This document shows positions 1 to 8,295 of a DNA stretch of 64,000 bases, piece after piece. Numbering within the stretch: position 1 is the stretch's first letter; each line of letters opens with the position of its first letter. Below the pieces are notes generated by a model that saw nothing but the letters and a program-made list of their open reading frames with translations, was not told the origin of the DNA and did not search any database. The stretch comes from Maricaulis sp965242785. GTDB taxonomy: Bacteria > Pseudomonadota > Alphaproteobacteria > Caulobacterales > Maricaulaceae. Position numbers and translations under genes: made by a program. The stretch lies in the NCBI GenBank assembly GCA_965242785.1, contig CBDETA010000003.1, positions 124,001 through 188,000 of the forward strand. Reading direction: 5' to 3'.

Positions 1-338
1 GGGTGCGGACCGGGGTCTATTGGCTGGGTGAGATCCGGCGTGTGGACGGACGTTTCGAGGCAGACCTTCTAGGCCGCGAGGCGGTGCTGGAACGGGTGAC
101 GGGGCGGGTCTTTGCGCGCCGCTGTGGTGCCGAGCTGGGCGATGCGCGTTGCGGCGTGGATGCCGGGCATGCGGCTTTCGGTGCGGGCTGTGACAAGGCC
201 TTTGCGACCTGCCGGGACCGGTTTGCCAACACGCTGAACTTTCGCGGCTTTCCCTACATGATCGGCAATGACGTGCTGCAGGCCGGACCGGCCGGCGAGA
301 CACGCCGGGATGGCGGCTCGCGGGGGCTGGGCGGATGA
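1..338 (+). CDS. GTA tail protein, gp13-like (DUF2163 / phage BR0599 family), 3' part only
   Basis: The gene is cut by the left window edge, and only the C-terminal 111 or so residues remain. They carry the cysteine-rich end typical of the phage BR0599 / DUF2163 family: CGAELGDARC followed by CDKAFATCRDRFANTLNFRG and FPYMIGND. In Rhodobacter-type gene transfer agents this protein (gp13) belongs to the distal tail or hub and precedes an NlpC/P60 peptidase and the large host-specificity protein, exactly the order seen here. The stop overlaps the next start as ATGA, suggesting translational coupling. Family assignment rests on the Cys pattern and context. The true start lies outside the window. 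Confidence 0.88.
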   Translation, partial: VRTGVYWLGEIRRVDGRFEADLLGREAVLERVTGRVFARRCGAELGDARCGVDAGHAAFGAGCDKAFATCRDRFANTLNFRGFPYMIGNDVLQAGPAGETRRDGGSRGLGG

Positions 339-973
339 GTGGGCGCATGAGGCGGGCCGGGCGACCAGGGGCCGGGCGACGGGGTGCCGGGCCAGGCGCG
401 ATTCCGGCCGGTTGGGCGGATTTCTGGCATGCGCCGGGACCGCGTGCGGCGTCCGCGGCACTGTCAGGGACTGGGGGGACCGCCCACGCTGCGAGTCCGG
501 CGCGTAACGCCCGGGCGGCGGTGATCCGCGAGGCGCGGTTGTGGATCGGCACACCCTATCGCCATCAGGCGAGCCGGCTGGGGGCGGGGTGTGACTGTCT
601 GGGCCTGGTGCGCGGGATCTGGCGAGCGCTCTATGGCGCCGAGCCTGAGGCCCTGCCGCCCTATACGCCGGATTGGGCCGAGGTGGCGGGCGAGGAAACG
701 CTGCGCGATGCGGCGATGCGGCATCTTGTGGAGATCGACCGCGAAGCGGCGCGACCGGGCGATGTGCTGTTGTTCCGCCCCGAACTGGACGGGCCGGCCA
801 AGCATTGCGCCATCCTGTCGAAACCGGATCGCATCATCCATGCCTATTGGCGGCGCAGCGTGGCGGAGACGGCCCTGAGCGGCTGGTGGCAAAGGCGCCT
901 GGTGGCGGCCTTTGCCTTTCCGCCTTTGCCCAACCCTGCAGAGACAAGCGAGGACCCATGGCGCAATTGGTGA
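335..973 (+). CDS. GTA NlpC/P60 peptidase, gp14-like
   Basis: Predicted cell-wall peptidase of the phage/GTA tail (putative phage NlpC/P60 family). The catalytic core starts near residue 63 (VIREARLWIGTPYRHQ). The nucleophile is Cys88 in GCDCLGLVRG, and His157 in AKHCAIL is the catalytic histidine candidate. Its likely role is local peptidoglycan opening during DNA delivery. It sits between gp13-like and gp15-like genes and overlaps both. Residues 1-62 are Arg/Gly/Ala/Pro-rich and match nothing I know in the family, which is usually about 140-150 residues. An alternative start is GTG at 521, but the ATGA overlap with the previous stop favours 335. Function is secure, start is not. Confidence 0.88.
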   Translation: MSGRMRRAGRPGAGRRGAGPGAIPAGWADFWHAPGPRAASAALSGTGGTAHAASPARNARAAVIREARLWIGTPYRHQASRLGAGCDCLGLVRGIWRALYGAEPEALPPYTPDWAEVAGEETLRDAAMRHLVEIDREAARPGDVLLFRPELDGPAKHCAILSKPDRIIHAYWRRSVAETALSGWWQRRLVAAFAFPPLPNPAETSEDPWRNW

Positions 974-3900
974 TGAATGCCGGCCGGGCGCTGGTCGACG
1001 GCGCGCGTGACTGGGCGCCGGAACTGGCCAGGCTGGCAGCGGATGCGGCCGTGGACTGGCTGCTGGCCGCCGATCATGAAGGACCGCGGCTGAGCGAGCT
1101 GGCGATCCAGACCTCCAGCGACGGGGCGCCGATGCCGCGCCTGTGGGGCCGGGCGCGGATTGCCGGACAGGTGATCTGGGCCTCGCGCTTTTCCGAACAG
1201 GCCAGCGAGAGCGGTGGCGGCAAGGGCGGGCCTTCGGTGACGACCTACAGCTATTCGGTCTCCTTTGCCGTGGGGCTGTGCGAGGGGGAGATTGCCGGCA
1301 TCGGGCGCGTGTGGGCGAACGGGGCATTGCTGGACCAGTCGCGCTATGCGCTGCGGGTGCATGCCGGCCGCGAGGACCAGGCGCCGGACGCGCTGATCGA
1401 GGCGATCGAGGGCGCAGCGGCGCCGGCCTTTCGCGGCACCGCCTATGTGGTGATGGAGGACTGGCCGCTGGATGAGTTTGGCGGGCGGTTGCCCAACCTG
1501 TCCTTCGAAGTGTTCCGGCAGCCGGAAGCCGACGGGCTGGAGCGGCGGGTGCGCGGGGTCAATCTGATCCCCGGCACGGGCGAGTTCGCCTATGCCGTCG
1601 AGCCCGTCCTGCGCGCGGCGGGGCCGGGCGAGGATGTGGCCGAGAACGTGAATAATGGTCGCGGCCTGCCGGACTTCCTGGCGGCGCTGGAGGATCTGGA
1701 ACGCGATCTGCCGGCGTGCCGGTCGGTGCAGCTGGTGGTGTCGTGGTTTGGTGATGATCTGCGCTGCGGCAGTTGTACGATCCGGCCGGGTGTGGAGACA
1801 GCGGACAAGGCGACCACGCCGGTGAGCTGGTCGGTGGCGGGGCTGAACCGACTGACGGCTCCGGTGGTGTCGCAGCTGGACGGGCGTCCGGTCTATGGCG
1901 GCACGCCGGATGACGCGTCGGTGGTAGCGGCGATCCAGCTGTTGAAGGCGCGCGGCTATGCGGTCTCGCTTTATCCCTTCATCCTGATGGATGTGCCGGC
2001 CGGCAATGGGTTGCCGGACCCCCATGGCGGGGCGGAACAGGCGCGCTTTCCCTGGCGCGGACGGATCAGCTGTCATCCCGCGCCGGGCCAGGCGGGCAGT
2101 CCGGACGGAACGGCGACGGCGCAAAGCGAGGTCGAGGCCTTTTTCGGGACTGCGCAGGCGTCGGATTTCTCGGTCTCGGGGACGCAGGTGAGCTATGCCG
2201 GACCGGCGGAATGGGGGCTCAACCGTTTCATCCTGCACTGTGCCGCGCTGGCCAAGGCGGCCGGCGGGGTGGAGGGTTTCCTGATCGGTTCGGAAATGGT
2301 GTCGCTGACGACCGTGCGCGGGGCGGGCGGGACCTATCCGGCGGTTGAGCGTCTGTGCACGCTGGCGCAAGAGGCGCGGGCGCTGTTGGGGCCGGCCTGC
2401 CGGATTTCCTATGCGGCGGACTGGACGGAGTATTCCGGCCACCAGGACGGGGCCGGCGGGAAGGTGTTCCATCTCGACCCCTTGTGGAGCCATCCGGCCA
2501 TCTCGGCGGTGGCGATCGACTGGTATGTGCCGCTGGGTGACTGGCGCGAGGGGGAGGATCATCTCGATCGTGCCCTGGCGCGCAGCCCGCATGAGCGGGA
2601 TTATCTGGCCAGCCAGATCGAGGGCGGGGAGGGCTATGACTGGTATTATGCCAGCGAGGCGGACCGGGCCGTGCAGCTGCGCACACCGATCAGTGATGGC
2701 GCGGGCGAGGCCTGGATCTGGCGCTACAAGGATTTGCGGTCGTGGTGGTCGAATGCGCATCATGACCGGCCCGGCGGGGTGCGGCAGGCCGAGCCGACCG
2801 GCTGGGTGCCGCAGGGCAAGCCCCTGTGGCTGACCGAGGTGGGCTGTCCGGCCGTCGACAAGGGCGCCAACCGGCCCAATGTGTTCCTTGATCCCAAAAG
2901 CGCGGAGAGCGATCTGCCCTGGCATTCCTCGGGCGTGCGCGATGACCTGATCCAGCGACGCTATGTCGAGGCGATCACCGGGTATTGGGACGCGGCGGAG
3001 AACAATCCGGTGTCGGCGGTCTATGGCGGGCCGATGGTGGACCCGGACCTGGTGCATGTCTGGGCCTTCGATGCGCGGCCCTGGCCGGACTTTCCCGCGC
3101 GCGAGGATGTCTGGAGCGATGGCGAGAACTGGCGGCGCGGGCATTGGCTCAATGGCCGGGCCGGGCAAGTGCCGGTGGCGGTGATCGCGCAGGAGCTGGC
3201 GGCGGGTGCGGGACTGGAGGCGCTGGATGTATCGGCGCTGGACGATGTGGTGCCGGGCTATCTGGTCGAGCGGCCAATGCCGGTGCGCGCGGCGCTGGCA
3301 CCCTTGCTGGGCGTCCTGGGGGTGTCGGCCTGGAACCGGGCAGAGGCGCTGGTGCTTGCGTCAGCCGGGGCGCCGGGACGTGTGATGGAGCTGGATGATC
3401 CGGTGGCGGACGCGGCGGGCGAGGTGCGTCTGAGCGATGCCGATCCGGCCGGACTGCCGGGCGATGTACGGCTGCGGTTCTTCGACGAGGCACAGGACTA
3501 CCGGCCGGGTCTGGCGCAGGCACGTGACACGTTCGGGACCTCGGGCAGCCGGGACTTGTCGGCCAGCCTGGTGGCGGATGTTGCGCTGGCGCGGACCTGG
3601 TGTGCGGGTGTGCTGGAGGATGCGGCGCAGGGTGCGCGGACGCTGGGGCTGACGCTGCCGACGGCGTTTCTGGCGCTGGAGCCGGGCGACGGGGTGCGCT
3701 TTGGCGATACGGTGTGGTGCCTGCAGGCGGTGACGGGCGAGATGGGTGGCGAGGCGGTGCTGAAACGGCCGACCGGGCGCCGCGCCTCGATCCAGGGCAC
3801 GGACGGGGCGGTTGCTGCCGGGCTGGAAACGCCGTCGCGGCCCCTGGTGCAGGTGCTGGACCTGCCGGCAGCGGTGGGTGGCGGCGGAAGTGATCCGCTG

Positions 3901-4743
3901 GTCGCGGCGATGGCGCGGCCCTGGCCCGGGGCTGTGGATGTTCAAGTGGATGGCGAGCCGCGGGTGCGGCTGGAGCAGGCGGCGCGGATCGGGGTGTTGC
4001 TGGACGATTTGCCGGCGGGGCCGGTGGGGTATTGGGATTTGGCGGCGCGCGTGCGGGTGCAGCTGCCGCGCGGTGGGCTGTCGAATGTGACCGATCTGGC
4101 GGCGCTGAACGGGGCCAACCGGCTGGCTGTGGCGCAGGGGGACGGGGACTGGGAGGTGCTGGGCTTTGCCGAGGCCGAGCTGGAGGCGCCGGAGACCTGG
4201 CGGGTGGGGCGCCTGCTGCGCGGACTGCACGGCATGCCGGTCCGTCCGCTGGCAGCCGGGGCAATTGTGGTGATGCTGGATGGGGCGCTGCAGCCTTTGC
4301 CGATGGAGGCGCGCGAGCTGGGGGAGACGGTGACTGTAAGCGCCGTGGCGGCCGGTTTGCCGGCGGGATCGGCCTTTGCGTCGACACAAGAAGTGACGGT
4401 GGCCGGGCGGGCGCTGTGGCCGCTGGCGCCGGTGCATTTGACGGCGGCGCGACGGGCTGGCGGGCTGGCGCTGGGCTGGATCCGTTCGACCCGGACCGGC
4501 GGGGATGACTGGCGGGCGCCGGAGGTGCCGCTGGGCGAGGCGATGGAGGGCTATCGGGTGCGGCTCTATGTCGATGAAAGCGTGGTCTGGGAGGGTGAGA
4601 CGGGAGCGCCGGGGCTGGAGATCAGCGAGGCGGACATCCTGGCGCTGTTCGGCAGCTGGCCGGATGCGGTGGAGCTGGGAGTGGCGCAATTGTCCGCGGC
4701 TGTCGGCGCCGGGCGCGAGGCGCGGCGTGTTATCGCCCTGTGA
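958..4743 (+). CDS. GTA host-specificity / tail-tip megatron protein, gp15-like
   Basis: A protein of 1261 residues, the size expected for GTA gp15. The start at 958 reads MAQLVMNAGRALVDG and has an AGGA-type ribosome site (gcgaggaccc) just upstream. An in-frame ATG at 973 is an alternative. The N-terminus overlaps the gp14-like gene by 16 bases. The middle third, roughly residues 400-720, has the glycoside-hydrolase-like GTA TIM-barrel wording (GFLIGSEM, ADWTEYSGH, DPLWSHPAISAVAIDWY, WLTEVGCPAVDKG). The following part matches the phage tail-tip fold of the family, and the C-terminus contains fibronectin-like beta-rich segments. In phages and GTAs this protein caps the tail and contacts the cell surface. 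The cluster ends here. Confidence 0.92.
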   Translation: MAQLVMNAGRALVDGARDWAPELARLAADAAVDWLLAADHEGPRLSELAIQTSSDGAPMPRLWGRARIAGQVIWASRFSEQASESGGGKGGPSVTTYSYSVSFAVGLCEGEIAGIGRVWANGALLDQSRYALRVHAGREDQAPDALIEAIEGAAAPAFRGTAYVVMEDWPLDEFGGRLPNLSFEVFRQPEADGLERRVRGVNLIPGTGEFAYAVEPVLRAAGPGEDVAENVNNGRGLPDFLAALEDLERDLPACRSVQLVVSWFGDDLRCGSCTIRPGVETADKATTPVSWSVAGLNRLTAPVVSQLDGRPVYGGTPDDASVVAAIQLLKARGYAVSLYPFILMDVPAGNGLPDPHGGAEQARFPWRGRISCHPAPGQAGSPDGTATAQSEVEAFFGTAQASDFSVSGTQVSYAGPAEWGLNRFILHCAALAKAAGGVEGFLIGSEMVSLTTVRGAGGTYPAVERLCTLAQEARALLGPACRISYAADWTEYSGHQDGAGGKVFHLDPLWSHPAISAVAIDWYVPLGDWREGEDHLDRALARSPHERDYLASQIEGGEGYDWYYASEADRAVQLRTPISDGAGEAWIWRYKDLRSWWSNAHHDRPGGVRQAEPTGWVPQGKPLWLTEVGCPAVDKGANRPNVFLDPKSAESDLPWHSSGVRDDLIQRRYVEAITGYWDAAENNPVSAVYGGPMVDPDLVHVWAFDARPWPDFPAREDVWSDGENWRRGHWLNGRAGQVPVAVIAQELAAGAGLEALDVSALDDVVPGYLVERPMPVRAALAPLLGVLGVSAWNRAEALVLASAGAPGRVMELDDPVADAAGEVRLSDADPAGLPGDVRLRFFDEAQDYRPGLAQARDTFGTSGSRDLSASLVADVALARTWCAGVLEDAAQGARTLGLTLPTAFLALEPGDGVRFGDTVWCLQAVTGEMGGEAVLKRPTGRRASIQGTDGAVAAGLETPSRPLVQVLDLPAAVGGGGSDPLVAAMARPWPGAVDVQVDGEPRVRLEQAARIGVLLDDLPAGPVGYWDLAARVRVQLPRGGLSNVTDLAALNGANRLAVAQGDGDWEVLGFAEAELEAPETWRVGRLLRGLHGMPVRPLAAGAIVVMLDGALQPLPMEARELGETVTVSAVAAGLPAGSAFASTQEVTVAGRALWPLAPVHLTAARRAGGLALGWIRSTRTGGDDWRAPEVPLGEAMEGYRVRLYVDESVVWEGETGAPGLEISEADILALFGSWPDAVELGVAQLSAAVGAGREARRVIAL

Positions 4744-4817
4744 GCATGCTTTGCGAACAGGGACGAACCCGCTTACATGAATGCCCTGGTTAAGCGCTTC
4801 GACCCGGTTATTGCTGC

Positions 4818-5729
4818 ATGGATGATCCTTACAAGACGCTGGGTATTCCCAAGACGGCGTCCGCCGATGAAATCCGCAAGGCTTATCGCAAGCTGGCCAA
4901 GGAGCTGCACCCGGATGCCAATCCGGGCAACAAGCAGGCCGAGGAGCGGTTCAAGGCGGTCTCGCAGGCCTTCAAACTGCTGTCCGACCCGGAAAAGCGG
5001 GCCGAGTATGACGCTGCGGCGCGGGCCGGATTTGCCGGCATGGGCATGGGGGCCGGCGGTCCCGGTGCCGGCGGGCGTGGTCCGTTCAATTTCCGCCAGG
5101 GGCGCAATCGCTCGGGTTTTGACGATTTCGGCGATATCTTCTCCGACCTGTTCACGGAGATGGGCGCCGGCCAGCAAGGCCGTCAGGCCCCGCCGCGCAA
5201 GGGCAAGGATGTGCGCCACACGCTGACCATCGATTTCATGGAAGCGGCCAAGGGCGGCAAGCACCGCATCAGCCTGCCCGGAGGCCGCACGCTGGACGTG
5301 GCAGTGCCGCCGGGCGCGGCAGACGGCCAGGTCCTGCGCCTGCGCGGCCAGGGCGAACCGTCATTGGCAGGCGGCCCGGCGGGTGATGCCTATGTCGAGA
5401 TCAAGGTGGCCGAGCACAAGTATTTCTCCCGCGAGGGCGATGATGTGCGGCTGGAGCTGCCGGTGACGATGAAGGAAGCGGCGCTGGGCGCGAAGGTGCG
5501 GGTGCCGACGATTGACGGCCCGGTCGACGTCCAGGTGCCGGCAGGCTCGTCCTCGGGCACGCTGTTGCGGCTGCGCGGCCGGGGATTTGCAAGCGCCAAG
5601 GGCAAGCGCGGCGACCAGCTGGTGCGGCTGATGGTGTCTCTGCCGGCGAGCGACAAGGCGCTGGCGGATTTTCTGGAGACCTGGAACCCGCCGAAAGGGT
5701 ATGATCCGCGCAAGGGGATGCGTTCGTGA
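4818..5729 (+). CDS. DnaJ-class co-chaperone (CbpA-like, type II)
   Basis: A 303-residue J-domain protein that would stimulate the ATPase of DnaK-type Hsp70. The J domain spans residues 1-68 with the invariant HPD at 31-33 (KELHPDANPG). A Gly/Phe-rich linker follows at about 75-110 (GMGMGAGGPG, FDDFGDIFSDLF), then the two beta-sandwich substrate-binding domains (GKDVRHTLTIDF, LPGGRTLDVAVPPGAADGQV, GDQLVRLMV). There is no CxxCxGxG zinc-finger repeat, so it is a type II or CbpA-like member rather than canonical DnaJ. It stands alone, 74 bases after the GTA cluster, and nothing suggests it belongs to that cluster. Confidence 0.9.
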   Translation: MDDPYKTLGIPKTASADEIRKAYRKLAKELHPDANPGNKQAEERFKAVSQAFKLLSDPEKRAEYDAAARAGFAGMGMGAGGPGAGGRGPFNFRQGRNRSGFDDFGDIFSDLFTEMGAGQQGRQAPPRKGKDVRHTLTIDFMEAAKGGKHRISLPGGRTLDVAVPPGAADGQVLRLRGQGEPSLAGGPAGDAYVEIKVAEHKYFSREGDDVRLELPVTMKEAALGAKVRVPTIDGPVDVQVPAGSSSGTLLRLRGRGFASAKGKRGDQLVRLMVSLPASDKALADFLETWNPPKGYDPRKGMRS

Positions 5730-5730
5730 T

Positions 5731-5769
5731 CTGAACGAATGGGTAGGAAATTGTTCAGCGCGGGTTCAG
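5731..5769. promoter_or_regulatory. GTTCAG repeats upstream of the PepSY / two-component operon
   Basis: GTTCAG occurs at 5753-5758 and again at 5764-5769, exactly 11 bases apart, and the reverse complement CTGAAC lies at 5731-5736. Tandem half-sites with one-helical-turn spacing are the usual target layout of OmpR/PhoB-family regulators. The operon that begins 25 bases downstream encodes such a regulator, so autoregulation is a reasonable inference. No footprint or homologous site is known to me. Confidence 0.45.
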
Positions 5770-5793
5770 GGGGGATCCTGCAGAAGTGAGTGC

Positions 5794-6138
5794 ATGTTGA
5801 AACACCTGGTCATAATCGCTGGCGCCCTCGCTTGCTTCGCTGTCCCTGCCGCCGCGCAGGCCCAGGCTTCCTACATGGAAGCCTCGCTGCAGAACCGTGA
5901 TCCGCGGGATCGCTATACGGCGGGTGAAGCGCGTGATCAGCGCCAGCAGGGCAATGTCGTGCCGGCGCTGCGTGTGATCAGTGCCGTTCGCCAGCGTTAT
6001 CCGGGCGCCGATGTCCTGGATGCCGAGCTGGAGGGCGGTGCCTCGCCGCGCTACGTCATCAAGATCCTGACGAGCGATGGCCGCCGGGTGGATGTTGTGG
6101 CCGATGCCCGGACCGGGCAGATTCTCTACGAACGTTAG
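5794..6138 (+). CDS. Small secreted PepSY-domain protein
   Basis: 114 residues starting at ATG 5794. A signal peptide is obvious at residues 1-24 (LVIIAGALACFAVPAAAQAQ). The remainder, about residues 48-112, resembles a PepSY domain: VVPALRVISAVRQRYPGADV, then YVIKILTSDGRRVDVVADA and TGQILYE. PepSY modules are thought to inhibit proteases or act as periplasmic sensory partners. The gene lies 8 bases before an OmpR-type regulator and its kinase, so it probably modulates the kinase periplasmic domain. That role is inference. An upstream in-frame GTG/ATG extension would remove the signal peptide from the N-terminus and is disfavoured. Confidence 0.82.
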   Translation: MLKHLVIIAGALACFAVPAAAQAQASYMEASLQNRDPRDRYTAGEARDQRQQGNVVPALRVISAVRQRYPGADVLDAELEGGASPRYVIKILTSDGRRVDVVADARTGQILYER

Positions 6139-6146
6139 GGGGAAAG

Positions 6147-6824
6147 ATGCGCGCGCTAGTCGTTGAAGACGATCCGGACCTGAACCGCCAACTGACGCGG
6201 GCGCTGGAGGATGCCGGCTATGCCGTGGATGCGGCCCAGGACGGCGAGGACGGCCATTTCATGGGCGATACCGAGCCCTATGATGTGGTGGTTCTGGATC
6301 TGGGCCTGCCGTCGATGGACGGGGTGACGGTGCTGGAGCGCTGGCGCCAGGCCGGCAAGGCTTTTCCGGTGTTGATCCTGACCGCGCGTGACCGCTGGTC
6401 GGAGAAGGTGGCGGGCTTTGATGCCGGCGCCGATGACTATCTGACCAAGCCTTTCCACACCGAGGAATTGCTGGCGCGGCTGCGGGCCCTGACCCGCCGG
6501 GCCGCCGGGCACACGACCTCGACGATCGAATGCGGCGACCTCTCGATCGACACGCGCGGGGCACGGGTCTTCATCGACGGGGCTCCGGTGAAGGTGACCT
6601 CGCACGAGTTTCGCATGCTGTCCTATCTTGCACACCACCAGGACCGGGTGATCTCGCGCACTGAGCTGGTCGAGCATATCTACGATCAGGACTTCGACCG
6701 CGACAGCAACACGATCGAGGTGTTTGTCGGCCGGCTGCGCAAGAAGATCGGCAATGACCGGATCGAGACCGTGCGCGGTCTGGGTTACCGGCTGATCGAT
6801 CCGGAAACCCGACCGGTCTCGTGA
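6147..6824 (+). CDS. OmpR-family response regulator (PhoP/QseB type)
   Basis: 225 residues with an intact receiver: acidic pair Asp8/Asp9, phospho-acceptor Asp51 in VVLDLGLP, Thr79 and Lys101 in DDYLTKPF. A winged-helix DNA-binding domain follows from about residue 128 and ends in the standard VRGLGYRLIDPE. It is transcribed between a PepSY protein and a histidine kinase, with a gap of 10 bases to the kinase start, so the three form an operon. The wording is closest to the PhoP/QseB/BasR branch, often tied to divalent cation or envelope signals. The actual signal is unknown. Repeats at 5753-5769 may be its own target. Confidence 0.92.
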   Translation: MRALVVEDDPDLNRQLTRALEDAGYAVDAAQDGEDGHFMGDTEPYDVVVLDLGLPSMDGVTVLERWRQAGKAFPVLILTARDRWSEKVAGFDAGADDYLTKPFHTEELLARLRALTRRAAGHTTSTIECGDLSIDTRGARVFIDGAPVKVTSHEFRMLSYLAHHQDRVISRTELVEHIYDQDFDRDSNTIEVFVGRLRKKIGNDRIETVRGLGYRLIDPETRPVS

Positions 6825-6834
6825 GTTCGGCTCC

Positions 6835-8235
6835 GTGACAGCACCGGCGCGCCCGTCACGGCGATCCTCCCTGGCCTTCCGCCTGTTTGCGGGGGCGGCA
6901 GCCTGGGCCCTGGTCCTGTTGCTGCTGGGGGCGATTGCCCTGACGACGCTGTATCAGCGATCGGTGCTGCGGGCGCTCGACCAGCGACTGGGCAATGTGG
7001 TGGAGGCTCTGGTGGCCGCCGCCGAGACCGACCCGGCCGGCGATATTGCCCTGGCCCGTCGGCCCACCGATCCGGCCTTTGACCGCGTGTTCTCGGGGCG
7101 CTACTGGCAGATTTCCCATGATGACGGGTCCGATGCGGGCGGTGAGACTCTGGCCGTCTCGCGATCGTTGTGGGACGAGATATTGTTGCCTCCGGACGGT
7201 TTTGCGGAGGCATTGCGCAGCCAGCCGGGGCGGGTCAGCACTACCAATATGAAAGGGCCTTCCGGCGAGCCCCTGCGCCTGACCGGACAGGCGGTGCAAT
7301 TGTCCGGACGGCCGGAGCTGATTCTGGTGATGGCCGCGGAAGACCGTCGGCCCGCTGACCGGGATGTGCGCAATTTCGGCTTCACGTCCGGCCTGATGTT
7401 CCTGGGCTTTGCCACCGCGATCGCCGCGGGCGTGTTCTTCCAGGTGCGCATCGGTCTGGCCCCCGTTCTGCGCATGCGCGAGCGGGTGGCAGAGGTGCGC
7501 GAAGGTCATGCCGAACGCGTCGACGGGCTATTCCCGGCCGAGCTGCAGCCGCTGGCCGACGAGCTCAATGCCATGCTGGACCATTCGCGCGAGTTGGTGG
7601 AGCGATCACGCACCCATGTCGGCAATCTGGCACATGCACTGAAGACTCCGATCGCAGTGCTGAAGAATGAGGCGCATGCGAGCGAGGGGCCGCTGGCCGA
7701 GATGGTTGAGCGCCAGACCGGAGTGATGACCAGCCAGGTGGAACACCATTTGCGCCGGGCCCGGGCGGCGGCCCACGCCAAGGCCATCGGCGCGCGGACG
7801 GATGTCGCGCCGACCGTGAACGACCTCGCACGCACGCTGGGCAAGATCAATGCGTCCAAAGGCCTGACCATTTCTGCCGACGCGCCTGATCAGCTGCGCT
7901 TCAAGGGTGAGCGGCAGGACCTGGAGGAAATGGTCGGGAATCTTCTCGACAATGCCTGCAAATGGGCCCGTTCGCAGGTGCGCGTGACGGCACGGCGGAC
8001 CGCAGAGCGGGCGCTGGAAATTGTCATCGAGGATGACGGGCCGGGCCTGGATGACCAGGAATGTGCGGCCGCGCTGCAGCGCGGTGTCCGTTTGGATGAA
8101 CAAGCGCCCGGCTCGGGACTGGGCCTGGCGATCGTGGGCGATCTCGCCCGCGCCTATGAAGGTGAACTGACCCTGTCGCGTTCTGAACTGGGTGGCCTTT
8201 GTGCCCGGATTGGGCTTCCGGCTACTGTTCGATAA
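6835..8235 (+). CDS. Sensor histidine kinase, PhoQ-like
   Basis: 466 residues from GTG 6835. TM1 is at about residues 18-40, a periplasmic sensor region follows to about 180, and TM2 is at about 184-204, then a HAMP-like linker. The phosphorylated histidine is His267 in NLAHALKTPIAVLKNE, a H-box form (HALKTP) typical of the PhoQ branch. The ATPase domain shows an N-box (NLLDNACKWA), G1 (EDDGPGLDD) and G2 (GSGLGLAIV). It is the third gene of the PepSY/regulator/kinase operon. The HALKTP box and PepSY partner argue for the PhoPQ-like group, but a Mg2+ signal is not shown by sequence. Confidence 0.9.
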   Translation: MTAPARPSRRSSLAFRLFAGAAAWALVLLLLGAIALTTLYQRSVLRALDQRLGNVVEALVAAAETDPAGDIALARRPTDPAFDRVFSGRYWQISHDDGSDAGGETLAVSRSLWDEILLPPDGFAEALRSQPGRVSTTNMKGPSGEPLRLTGQAVQLSGRPELILVMAAEDRRPADRDVRNFGFTSGLMFLGFATAIAAGVFFQVRIGLAPVLRMRERVAEVREGHAERVDGLFPAELQPLADELNAMLDHSRELVERSRTHVGNLAHALKTPIAVLKNEAHASEGPLAEMVERQTGVMTSQVEHHLRRARAAAHAKAIGARTDVAPTVNDLARTLGKINASKGLTISADAPDQLRFKGERQDLEEMVGNLLDNACKWARSQVRVTARRTAERALEIVIEDDGPGLDDQECAAALQRGVRLDEQAPGSGLGLAIVGDLARAYEGELTLSRSELGGLCARIGLPATVR

Positions 8236-8295
8236 AATACTCTTTAACCTAACGAGTCGAATACTCGAAAAGGGCAAGAGACTGCGACTTTGTAA

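Noticed and set aside
844..3168. Very long minus-strand open frames antisense to the GTA gp15-like gene, and similar ones at 3149-4387, 17324-19492, 39600-42395, 44386-46233 and 51947-54856
   Set aside because: They mirror strongly coding plus-strand genes with high-GC third positions. Their translations are Arg/Pro/His-rich with no family features and no ribosome sites.
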